A stretch of DNA of 12,468 nt from an uncultured Anaerosacchariphilus sp. (GTDB lineage: Bacteria; Bacillota; Clostridia; Lachnospirales; Lachnospiraceae), in assembly GCA_934373375.1 (NCBI GenBank), contig CAKROP010000033.1:1-12468 (forward strand). Direction: 5' to 3'. Shown piece by piece: positions 6,234-12,468 of the stretch; the stretch's first letter is position 1; each line of letters starts with the position of its first letter. The position numbers and the translations under genes are program-made. Below the pieces are notes generated by a model. The model was given only the letters and a program-made list of their open reading frames with translations, was not told the DNA's origin and did not search any database.

Positions 6234-7148
6234 ATGACCATTCGTCATCTTTCGATTTTTACCGCCGTCGCCGAATACGGCACCATGTGTGCGGCTGCAG
6301 AGCATCTGTATCTGACCCAGCCCACCGTCAGCCAGGCCATCCGGGAACTGGAAAAGCATTACCATTGTCTGTTGTTTGAACGGCTCGGGAAAAAGCTTTA
6401 CCTGACAGAACAGGGAAAGCTTCTGCTGTCCCAGGCTCCGGAGCTGATTTCCCGGTTTTCAGAGCTGGATCAGTTGATGATGAATCAGGGGCAGACCGCT
6501 ACGCTGAAGCTTGGCAGCACCCTCACCGTCGGTACCTGTCTGACTCCCTCTGTAATTCTGGAGCTGGAAAGGAAGCTGCCGGGTCTGGAAGTATATTCCT
6601 TTGTGAGCAATACTGCCGAAATTGAACAAAAGCTTTTGAGAGCCCAGCTGGACGCCGCGATTGTAGAGGGTGAAATTCAGTCTCCCGATCTGATTGTGCT
6701 CCCCCTTATCGACGACTGTCTTGTTCTGACAGCAGGAATTCATCATCCTTTTTATGAAATGGAGACACTTTACTCTTCGGATTTAAACGGACAAGCTTTT
6801 GCCATGCGTGAACAGGGCAGCGGCACACGACGGCTTTTTGAACAATACGTGGCCGAGCAGGGGCTCTCCATCCGTATTACCTGGGAAGCCAACTGCCCCC
6901 GCACAATCCTGAACGCTGTTTTATACAACAAGGTTCTGTCTGTCATGTCTCTGCGTCTGATGTACCATGAAATCCGTCATCAGCGTCTCCGCATTTTTTC
7001 TCCTGAGAATCGGGAATGGAACCGGACCTTTAAACTGGTTTATCACAAAAATAAATTTCTGACCCCGGCTATCTACGAACTGGAAAAGCTGCTGCGGCAG
7101 TATCCGCGCATAGAGCTTCCGAAAGAAACAGGGCGTCTGAAGCAGTAA
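6234..7148 (+). CDS. LysR-family transcriptional regulator (CysL/CbbR-like)
   Basis: A 304-residue regulator. The winged helix-turn-helix is at about 1-60, with AAAEHLYLTQPTVSQAIREL as the recognition region and LGKKLYLTEQGKLLL as the wing. The periplasmic-binding-like effector domain follows from about 90, starting LKLGSTLTVGTCLTP. It contains REQGSGTRR (192-200), a motif seen in CysL/CbbR-type members that sense sulfur or carbon metabolites. The start at 6234 is chosen because AGAGG lies seven bases upstream and the HTH starts at the normal distance; a longer frame from 6171 would add 21 atypical residues and cover the operator region. It is divergent from the persulfide/sulfite reductase operon and so probably controls it, sensing a sulfur compound by analogy. 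The stop codon sits in the loop of a terminator hairpin, so the gene's 3' end doubles as its terminator. Confidence 0.92.
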   Translation: MTIRHLSIFTAVAEYGTMCAAAEHLYLTQPTVSQAIRELEKHYHCLLFERLGKKLYLTEQGKLLLSQAPELISRFSELDQLMMNQGQTATLKLGSTLTVGTCLTPSVILELERKLPGLEVYSFVSNTAEIEQKLLRAQLDAAIVEGEIQSPDLIVLPLIDDCLVLTAGIHHPFYEMETLYSSDLNGQAFAMREQGSGTRRLFEQYVAEQGLSIRITWEANCPRTILNAVLYNKVLSVMSLRLMYHEIRHQRLRIFSPENREWNRTFKLVYHKNKFLTPAIYELEKLLRQYPRIELPKETGRLKQ

Positions 7149-7166
7149 TGCTTCAGACGCCCTGTT
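7127..7166. terminator. Bidirectional terminator hairpin shared by two convergent genes
   Basis: A perfect 18-bp inverted repeat (AACAGGGCGTCTGAAGCA and its complement) closes a 4-nt loop GTAA. On the plus strand the stem begins inside the LysR coding region, the loop contains the TAA stop, and GGGTTTTC follows downstream. On the minus strand the hairpin is 27 nt past the surface-protein stop and is followed by TTCTTTC. It can plausibly end both transcripts. Confidence 0.88.
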
Positions 7167-7193
7167 CCGGGTTTTCAATCCCTTATCCTCGTA

Positions 7194-7325
7194 TTACTCT
7201 GTCCGCTGCCCGCGTTTTCTGCGTACTGCTGTAAGCAGCATGGAGATGCCCAGCAGGCAAATCAACGCCATTGCGCCCCAGAATACGGGCTGGCTGCTGT
7301 CGCCGGTGGCTGCGCTTGTGACGGC
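7194..7325 (-). other. C-terminal sorting signal (TGD motif, membrane helix, basic tail)
   Basis: The last residues encode Gly/Ser-rich linker, then SAATGDSSQ, a hydrophobic segment (VFWGAMALICLLGISMLL) and RRKRGQRTE. The order matches a cell-wall sorting signal. The usual LPxTG is reduced to AATGD, resembling the xxTGD anchors common in Lachnospiraceae surface proteins. A sortase accepting this motif would have to be encoded elsewhere. Confidence 0.7.
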
Positions 7326-10300
7326 GCTTCCGCTGCTCTTGCTTCCGCCGCTCTTATTTCCGCTGCCGGAGCTGCTGCCGGAATGATCTCCGGGCTTCGT
7401 CTCGGGCGCTTTCTCCACCTTTACCCAGGAAAGGGCTATTGGGGAGAGGCTCTTCAGGGTCATGGTGATGCCATCCTTCGTCAATGTCAGCTCCGGAGTC
7501 TCCACATCGCCCGCCTTATACGCGCCGCGGTTCATTGCAAACATGTGTACCGCACTGAAACGGTAATCGGCTGCGTTGGTGCCCTCCGGGTAGGGCAGGA
7601 TCACCTTCACGCCCTCTGCCGGGAAGTTGTCTGCCGTCGCGCGGATCCAGGTTTCACCGCCGTCTGTGCTGTAGAGCAGCACTGCGTCATAAACAACTGT
7701 ATTTTCCTTCGCCGGATTCTTTCCGTCGATCTTACAATCCACCAGAAGCTTCTTCAGATATTCCACAATCTTTTCCGGTGTGTTCAGGTTCTCTGTCTTT
7801 GCCAGATCCGGCGTTACCTCGGTTACGTCCTTTGCGCCCATAACCAGACGGTAATCGTTTCCGAGACCTGTCTGACCCGTCAGAGCCGCAGTCTTTTCGA
7901 TGGAGCCCTTCAGCGTAAAGGCAGTCTTCGTCGGAAGCACATAATTGGCATTCGTCAAAGCCGCTCCTGCGATGGTCACGGTTACCTGCTTGTCGGTTCC
8001 CGCTTCCGCTGTATCAAACTCAGCAGTCAGACTCTCATAGCTCAGGCCTGCGTCGTCGCCGTCCAGCAGACCGGAGACCTTCAGTTCTCCGATAAGGCTG
8101 GCGTCCTTCGTTTCATCGGCCAGCTTGGTCAGAACTGTCAGGGCGCTTCCGTCCCAGGTAAGGGTCTTCGGGCTTACCTTTACCTTCGCCTGTGCTGCCG
8201 CATTCTCCCAGTTGACCGGATCCTTCGGTGTAAATACTACTTCATATTCGGTGACATTGCTGTCCTTGACCTCCGGTCTGGTATCAGCTTTCACCCAAGT
8301 AAAGGTTCCGTCTGTATCTGCTGCTCCGCCTGTCAGTGTGCTTTCAGACAGGGTCTGTCCATAGGTCAGGTCGGACGCCGTCGGCGCTTCGCTGATGGTC
8401 GGAACCGCCTTTTTCACGGTTACCCCTACCGTCGCTTCGATACGGTTATAATTGGCTGTATCATTCGGTGTAAATACTACCTGATAGCCCTGATTGTCCA
8501 CCGTCGGTTTCACTGTGTCATCCGCCCAGCTCCAGGTGCCTGCCACTTCCTCCTGCGTATTCGAGTTCACTGCTTTTCCGCCCGTCAGCGTGCTTTCTGC
8601 CAGGGTCTGTCCATAGGTAAGCTCTGCTGCCGTCGGCGCTGCCGCACGCTCCGGAGTGGCTTTCTCCACGGTGATGTCTGTTGTTCCGTTCACCGGTTTG
8701 TATTTCTTGTCTGTCGGTGTGAATGTCCACCGTACTTCAGCAGTGCCGGCTGAAGGCATATTATCCCCGTTTAATATGGTAAATGTGCCTGCCAGGGTTA
8801 TATTCGTATTCTCCGCATCTGTAAAAGTACCTGCCAGTTCTACATCTTTCAATGTCTGACCATAGCGGATACTGTTCTTCGCAGAGGCAGATCCGGTTAT
8901 GTCCTTTTTATCCACAATCTGTATGGTAAGCTCGTAGTATGTGTCTTCATAATTTTCCATCTGAACGGATACTTTCACAACCACTGTTGCCCCAATTTTG
9001 TCTGCAGTAAGATCATCTCTTAAACCATACTCAAGCGTACTGTTATATACTGCCGTTCTCGTCAGTATACTCATATCACCCGTCGTTTCTCCTGAGGTGT
9101 AGGTTACCTCTCCACAATCCGCCGGAAGATTTATTGCCTTGCTCAAGTATCTACTTACACGGTACTTCGGAACAGATGCATAGGTATAACTTTTTTCAAC
9201 CCTTGTTGGCTCGGGTGCCGCCGCTTTCGTAATCGTCAGTGCCTTTTTGCCGCCCGCGATGGTAACGTTATAATTCTGATTGGATGCAGTGCCGGTAATA
9301 TCATACTGTCCGACCGGAGAATTTGTATCTGCATTTGTCGTCAGGTCGATACCCAGATTGTCATTTTCTACAGGCGCAAGGAAGCCTTCTTCTGTCACTG
9401 CCTTCCAGGTAAATGTCGGATTTTCCGCCTTATAGGCTCTGCTGACTGAATTAATCTGAACCTTTACCGCACGCACCGTAATATCCGGAGTCACCTCTGC
9501 CGTCAGCTTCGGATAATTCGTATCCCCCGGTGTAAATGTCAGGGTGCAGGCCTCTGTCCCCTCTACGGGTAAAAGCTTATCCATATCATGGCTCGCGGTA
9601 TCTGTTACAGCCCAGCTTCCTGATATCTCTTTTCCGTCCGCAGTCGTTACCTGTCCGCCTTCAATCGCCAGCTCCCCTGTTTTTGTTCCGTACACGCCTG
9701 AAACCTTCGGTTTTACCACTGTAAGCTTAGCGCTATCAATTTTTGTAATGGTATAGGTCTGACTACGGTTTCCGCTTATCTCATAGTTACTGCCTTCTTT
9801 ATTCGAAATGGTTACTGTCGCAGTTCCTACATTTTTATTATCAGAATAAGAGACTGTATATTCCGTTGAAGGAATGATCGTTTCTCCATCTTTTACTGTT
9901 ACGGTCGGTTTCTTTTCTTCTCCGTCGTACTCATAAGAATCCGGCGTTACTGTAATCTCAGGATTCTCCACCTTTTTCGGCTCAATTGTGATCGTTTTTC
10001 CCGCGGACGCCGCGTTATAATTCTCCGTCTCAGCTACAGAAACCTTCAGATAATAGGTTCCCGCATACACCGGGTTTCCTGCCAGTTTCGTTCCGTTTTC
10101 ATCGGTTCCCTTGAACCATGTAAAATGTAAATCTTTGTAATTGATAATCTTAATACCGTTATCATTAGCAAGTCTCAGTTCATTTTCTTCCGGATTTCTC
10201 AGGGCTTCCCCACTGTAGGTATATGTTGTGGCATATGCGCCTCCACCGTATCGGAATCTCAGGGTCGGATTGCCCTTGGTGATTACGCCGCTACTTGTTG

Positions 10301-12468
10301 TTAATATACTTTTTGTTAAATAATAATTATTTGCAATTCCGTCGTCCAAACGGACTTTCACTGTAATCTTCTTACCCGTTCCCACATTGGCATCTTCATA
10401 TTCAGCGCTTATGTAATATGTCATCCGCTCCTGGCATTCCCCACTATAGTCAAGTTTTGCATAAGCTCCCTTGGTTCCGTCATATGCCTTTGTGAGATAC
10501 TCAGCTTTCTCTCTGATACTGGGCGTCACTGGTCTCTTTTCAATGGTAACAGTTTTCTCGACACTTCCGGTATAACCACCACTTCCGGTCACTGTTATCT
10601 CATACTTTCCTGCATTCCGGATTGCGCCTGAGAATTCCGCTCCGTCTTTTGTGATCGTCAGGGTGTAATCATATTCGGGCTCCAGTTCGTCTTCGCCAAG
10701 CGTTACTACCACGTCATGGTTCTGGGCGTCGTATGTGAATGTTTCGTCCTCATGGATGTCTGTGCCAGCCGCAATGGTTATCGTGGCATTCTCAATCGGC
10801 AGAGGAGCACTATCGTCATAATCCTCACTTGAGATATTCAGTTCAGCTTCCGTATAGGCTTTCTTGGTAGCACCATCATATGAATACCAAACATAGTCGT
10901 TGGGGTTATTAAATTCCTTCCTATAGTTTCCAGAATCCGTTTTCTTAGCGCCAGCCAGAAACAGCTTGTCCTTGCCGTCTTCATAACCTATTGCGCCTGC
11001 AATGCCGTTGCTATCACAGGTAACCACATCCACCAGATAATTCTTCCTACGCAGTCTGACAATGTTCCACGTCATATTCTGATGTGTAAATGGTCCCGAA
11101 TCCGTATGTCTCGCATACTGCATCGTACCTTTCACCGTATAACACTTAATCCCGCCTGCATCCAGATCACAGAGATACTGAAATGCTCTGGCATAGCCTT
11201 CGTAGCCTGTCGCTGTGCTTGGATCTTCGTCAAAGACATTGATTAACTGTTGCACATAGTCTGAATCATTTAACTTTGCATTATAGGAAGCCAAATCCTT
11301 AATTGCGTTCTTGTAGCCGTTCAGACGCTCATAGACGGATTCTACACCTGCCCACTGCTCAACGATTGCTTTCGCATTCTTTACTGCATCGGCCACTGCC
11401 TGTGCTTTTGTCGCATCCACAGTAATGTTGTTCTTATTATACTGGTAATCCGTTGCAACAGTTAGCGTAAATTCGGTCAGCTCAATATAATATTTTCCAT
11501 CCTTAAAGCCACCGCCACCACTTGTCATTGGGGAGCCCCCATCAACCAACCAGTATAACTCATAGGGGCAGTCCGTCTTTAATGCCTTCCAGATTTTCGA
11601 TACTGCTGTGGAACTATCAGATTGTGTTGTGTAACCACCGATAACAAGTTTTCCGGAGCTAAAATTAAATCTTGTGCTTCCTCCATAACACGCTACGTTT
11701 GTTATCTTTTCTTTTAATATATCGTAAGCCGCTTTTTCTTCTTCACTCAGATGGCTTCTCGCAACCGTACCGTAGGTGGCGATACCCTCATCTCCATACA
11801 GCTGCTTCCATGCGTAGCCCTCAAACAGCTCATCATTATCCCACTCTTCCGAAAACTCCGATTCCAGCTCTATGGTCTCCGTCGGGAACTCCACTTCCAA
11901 CGGCGCTTCCTGAAGCTCTGATAACACCCCCCCAGCGCCGTTTTCTGACGTTGAGTTTTCGTCTGCTCCCGCTTTTTCCGCGTTCCCGGATGTCTCCGGT
12001 GCATTCGCTTCCTTTCCGGTCTGTGCGTTCCCGGATGTCTCCGGCGCATGCGCATCCTTTCCGCTCTGCGCGTTCTCTGCCACTTCTGGATTCTTCACCT
12101 CTTCGCTCGTTTCCGTTTTCGTGCTCCTGTCGATAGAACCGAACTGAATATCGAAGTTCGCTTTATCCGAATATATCGTCGTTTCAAACACCGCTCTGAG
12201 CATTTTGTGCGTTTCGCTCCACCCTGTTTGGGTGTCGAAATATATATTTTTGGTATCCTTAACGTATATTTCTTGTTTGATGAACGTTTTGCCGTGAACG
12301 TAAAATGATATTATCGTCGCGCGGTCGGCGATCACTGCGAACGACGTTTTTACGAGCGTCGGCTTTTTCTTGGGTTTCGTCAGATAATCCCGTTCTATAT
12401 CCCACGCGTCGTAACGCGACTTCGGATCGGAAAAAATAACGAGCGAATGGAACACGCCGCTTTTTGCG
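7194..12468 (-). CDS. Giant cell-surface protein: degenerate transglutaminase-like domain, MBG/YDG-type repeats, TGD wall anchor (5' part foreign, partial)
   Basis: Open frame of more than 1,750 codons that continues past the right edge; numbering here takes the GTG at 12455 as residue 1, but no start is assigned. Residues 1-110 are a GH38 mannosidase-like fragment listed separately. Residues 111-225 form an acidic Ala/Glu/Gly-rich linker. About 230-530 contains a transglutaminase-like domain (EGYARAFQYLCDLDAGGIKC, MTWNIVRL, YLVDVV) in which Tyr418 and Met461 stand where the catalytic Cys and His belong. From about 560 to 1570 come Ig-like MBG/YDG repeats, including EYLTKAYDGT and YGQTL units. 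A membrane-proximal domain follows (YDAVLLYSTDGGETW, VILPYPEGTNAADY). The C-terminus has a Gly/Ser linker, TGDSS (1717-1721), one membrane helix (about 1724-1744) and RRKR. This is an exported, sortase-type wall protein by architecture, possibly adhesive; its ligand is unknown. The expected signal peptide is absent from the visible frame. Confidence 0.8.
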   Translation of the reverse strand, partial: AKSGVFHSLVIFSDPKSRYDAWDIERDYLTKPKKKPTLVKTSFAVIADRATIISFYVHGKTFIKQEIYVKDTKNIYFDTQTGWSETHKMLRAVFETTIYSDKANFDIQFGSIDRSTKTETSEEVKNPEVAENAQSGKDAHAPETSGNAQTGKEANAPETSGNAEKAGADENSTSENGAGGVLSELQEAPLEVEFPTETIELESEFSEEWDNDELFEGYAWKQLYGDEGIATYGTVARSHLSEEEKAAYDILKEKITNVACYGGSTRFNFSSGKLVIGGYTTQSDSSTAVSKIWKALKTDCPYELYWLVDGGSPMTSGGGGFKDGKYYIELTEFTLTVATDYQYNKNNITVDATKAQAVADAVKNAKAIVEQWAGVESVYERLNGYKNAIKDLASYNAKLNDSDYVQQLINVFDEDPSTATGYEGYARAFQYLCDLDAGGIKCYTVKGTMQYARHTDSGPFTHQNMTWNIVRLRRKNYLVDVVTCDSNGIAGAIGYEDGKDKLFLAGAKKTDSGNYRKEFNNPNDYVWYSYDGATKKAYTEAELNISSEDYDDSAPLPIENATITIAAGTDIHEDETFTYDAQNHDVVVTLGEDELEPEYDYTLTITKDGAEFSGAIRNAGKYEITVTGSGGYTGSVEKTVTIEKRPVTPSIREKAEYLTKAYDGTKGAYAKLDYSGECQERMTYYISAEYEDANVGTGKKITVKVRLDDGIANNYYLTKSILTTSSGVITKGNPTLRFRYGGGAYATTYTYSGEALRNPEENELRLANDNGIKIINYKDLHFTWFKGTDENGTKLAGNPVYAGTYYLKVSVAETENYNAASAGKTITIEPKKVENPEITVTPDSYEYDGEEKKPTVTVKDGETIIPSTEYTVSYSDNKNVGTATVTISNKEGSNYEISGNRSQTYTITKIDSAKLTVVKPKVSGVYGTKTGELAIEGGQVTTADGKEISGSWAVTDTASHDMDKLLPVEGTEACTLTFTPGDTNYPKLTAEVTPDITVRAVKVQINSVSRAYKAENPTFTWKAVTEEGFLAPVENDNLGIDLTTNADTNSPVGQYDITGTASNQNYNVTIAGGKKALTITKAAAPEPTRVEKSYTYASVPKYRVSRYLSKAINLPADCGEVTYTSGETTGDMSILTRTAVYNSTLEYGLRDDLTADKIGATVVVKVSVQMENYEDTYYELTIQIVDKKDITGSASAKNSIRYGQTLKDVELAGTFTDAENTNITLAGTFTILNGDNMPSAGTAEVRWTFTPTDKKYKPVNGTTDITVEKATPERAAAPTAAELTYGQTLAESTLTGGKAVNSNTQEEVAGTWSWADDTVKPTVDNQGYQVVFTPNDTANYNRIEATVGVTVKKAVPTISEAPTASDLTYGQTLSESTLTGGAADTDGTFTWVKADTRPEVKDSNVTEYEVVFTPKDPVNWENAAAQAKVKVSPKTLTWDGSALTVLTKLADETKDASLIGELKVSGLLDGDDAGLSYESLTAEFDTAEAGTDKQVTVTIAGAALTNANYVLPTKTAFTLKGSIEKTAALTGQTGLGNDYRLVMGAKDVTEVTPDLAKTENLNTPEKIVEYLKKLLVDCKIDGKNPAKENTVVYDAVLLYSTDGGETWIRATADNFPAEGVKVILPYPEGTNAADYRFSAVHMFAMNRGAYKAGDVETPELTLTKDGITMTLKSLSPIALSWVKVEKAPETKPGDHSGSSSGSGNKSGGSKSSGSAVTSAATGDSSQPVFWGAMALICLLGISMLLTAVRRKRGQRTE
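8115..8912 (-). repeat. Tandem YGQTL-type MBG-like repeats within the surface protein
   Basis: Three consecutive units of 83-84 residues each start with a YGQTL motif: RYGQTLKDVELAG (from residue 1197), TYGQTLAESTLTGG (1280) and TYGQTLSESTLTGG (1364). Each ends with a FTPxD block. The last two are close even as DNA: GGGTCTGTCCATAGGT and TCGGTGTAAATACTAC occur in both, 252 and 240 bp apart. A more distant unit begins VYGTKTGELAIEGG at residue 921. The pattern indicates recent duplication of an Ig-like/MBG module. Confidence 0.75.
11985..12074 (-). repeat. 45-bp tandem repeat, two copies, in the N-terminal linker
   Basis: Two adjacent 15-residue units, NAQSGKDAHAPETSG and NAQTGKEANAPETSG, are followed by a third start (NAEKAG). 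The DNA units differ at only a few bases. They form a low-complexity, probably flexible and length-variable wall-spanning linker. Confidence 0.85.
12126..12468 (-). other. GH38 alpha-mannosidase-like fragment fused in frame to the surface protein
   Basis: The frame's first ~110 visible codons read as the central beta-sandwich region of family 38 alpha-mannosidases: FSDPKSRYDAWDIE, FIKQEIYVKD, GWSETHKMLRAVF and DKANFDIQFGSIDR. These correspond to the family's YDAWDI, IxFxTxxDWxETHKLLK and FxIQFGxIxR blocks. In true mannosidases this leads on to an AHKWADLSE block and a long C-terminal domain; here an Ala/Glu-rich linker follows instead. Codon use also changes: six of eleven Ile codons are ATA and most Thr codons are ACG, with many TCG/CG-containing codons, unlike the rest of the frame. 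The catalytic domain would lie beyond the window. Either an assembly join or a genuine rearrangement explains it. Confidence 0.75.

Noticed and set aside
7383..8753. Long plus-strand open frame of 456 codons opposite the surface-protein gene
   Set aside because: It lies wholly within the repetitive minus-strand gene, has no recognisable domain, no convincing RBS, and Cys/Arg-rich shadow composition.
7194..12120. CRISPR array or DNA-level satellite in the repetitive gene
   Set aside because: Repeats are 45 or about 250 bp, in frame and diverged as protein modules; no short identical repeats with unique spacers are present.
12453..12455. GTG at 12455 as the true start of the giant protein
   Set aside because: The frame stays open upstream to the edge, no signal peptide follows, and the encoded residues are in the middle of a GH38-like domain, so it is an internal codon.
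1..12468. tRNA, rRNA, insertion sequence or prophage genes
   Set aside because: No cloverleaf, rRNA core segment, transposase, integrase or phage motif was recognised on either strand.

Overview
The window looks like chromosome from a Gram-positive gut Clostridium, most likely a Lachnospiraceae relative. The evidence is strong AGGAGG-type ribosome binding sites, a sigma-A-like promoter, an anaerobic corrin-ring pathway, a clostridial sulfite reductase/persulfide reductase pair, and a very large surface protein with MBG/YDG-like repeats and a TGD-type C-terminal wall anchor. Names were assigned by reading motifs; no database search was run.

Region 1 (1-3505, minus strand) is a cobalamin biosynthesis operon. 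A promoter (TTGACG-17-TACACT) drives a cobalamin riboswitch, followed by a strong intrinsic terminator. Then come tcdA, a 29-codon cbiL remnant, cbiF, hemA and the start of cbiH, which runs off the left edge. The genes are tightly packed (TAA-ATG and TAATG junctions), so B12 should switch the whole set by transcription termination. HemA supplies 5-aminolevulinate, and CbiF and CbiH are corrin methyltransferases. The cbiL slot keeps only the first and last dozen or so codons, joined in frame. The C20 methylation gene is therefore broken here, while its RBS, start, stop and coupling to its neighbours are kept.

Region 2 (3506-7166) is a sulfur/redox module. A CoA-disulfide/persulfide reductase with a C-terminal rhodanese domain and a siroheme-type sulfite reductase form a two-gene minus-strand operon. 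A LysR-family regulator is transcribed divergently. The shared 129-bp gap contains an inverted repeat that could be its operator. The LysR gene ends inside a perfect 18-bp hairpin whose loop carries the stop codon; the same hairpin can terminate the convergent surface-protein gene.

Region 3 (7194-12468, minus strand) is one giant open frame of more than 1,750 codons, open to the right edge. Most of it is a surface protein: an acidic linker with a 45-nt repeat, a transglutaminase-like domain that has lost its catalytic Cys and His, about ten Ig/MBG/YDG-like repeats, a membrane-proximal domain, and a TGD-plus-TM anchor. Its first ~110 codons do not belong to this protein type. They read as the beta-sandwich part of a GH38 alpha-mannosidase, with different codon use, and replace the expected signal peptide. 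This is either an assembly chimera or a recent in-frame rearrangement.

The most noteworthy items are the cbiL internal deletion, the GH38/surface-protein junction, the dead transglutaminase domain, and the riboswitch that places tcdA at the head of a B12 operon.
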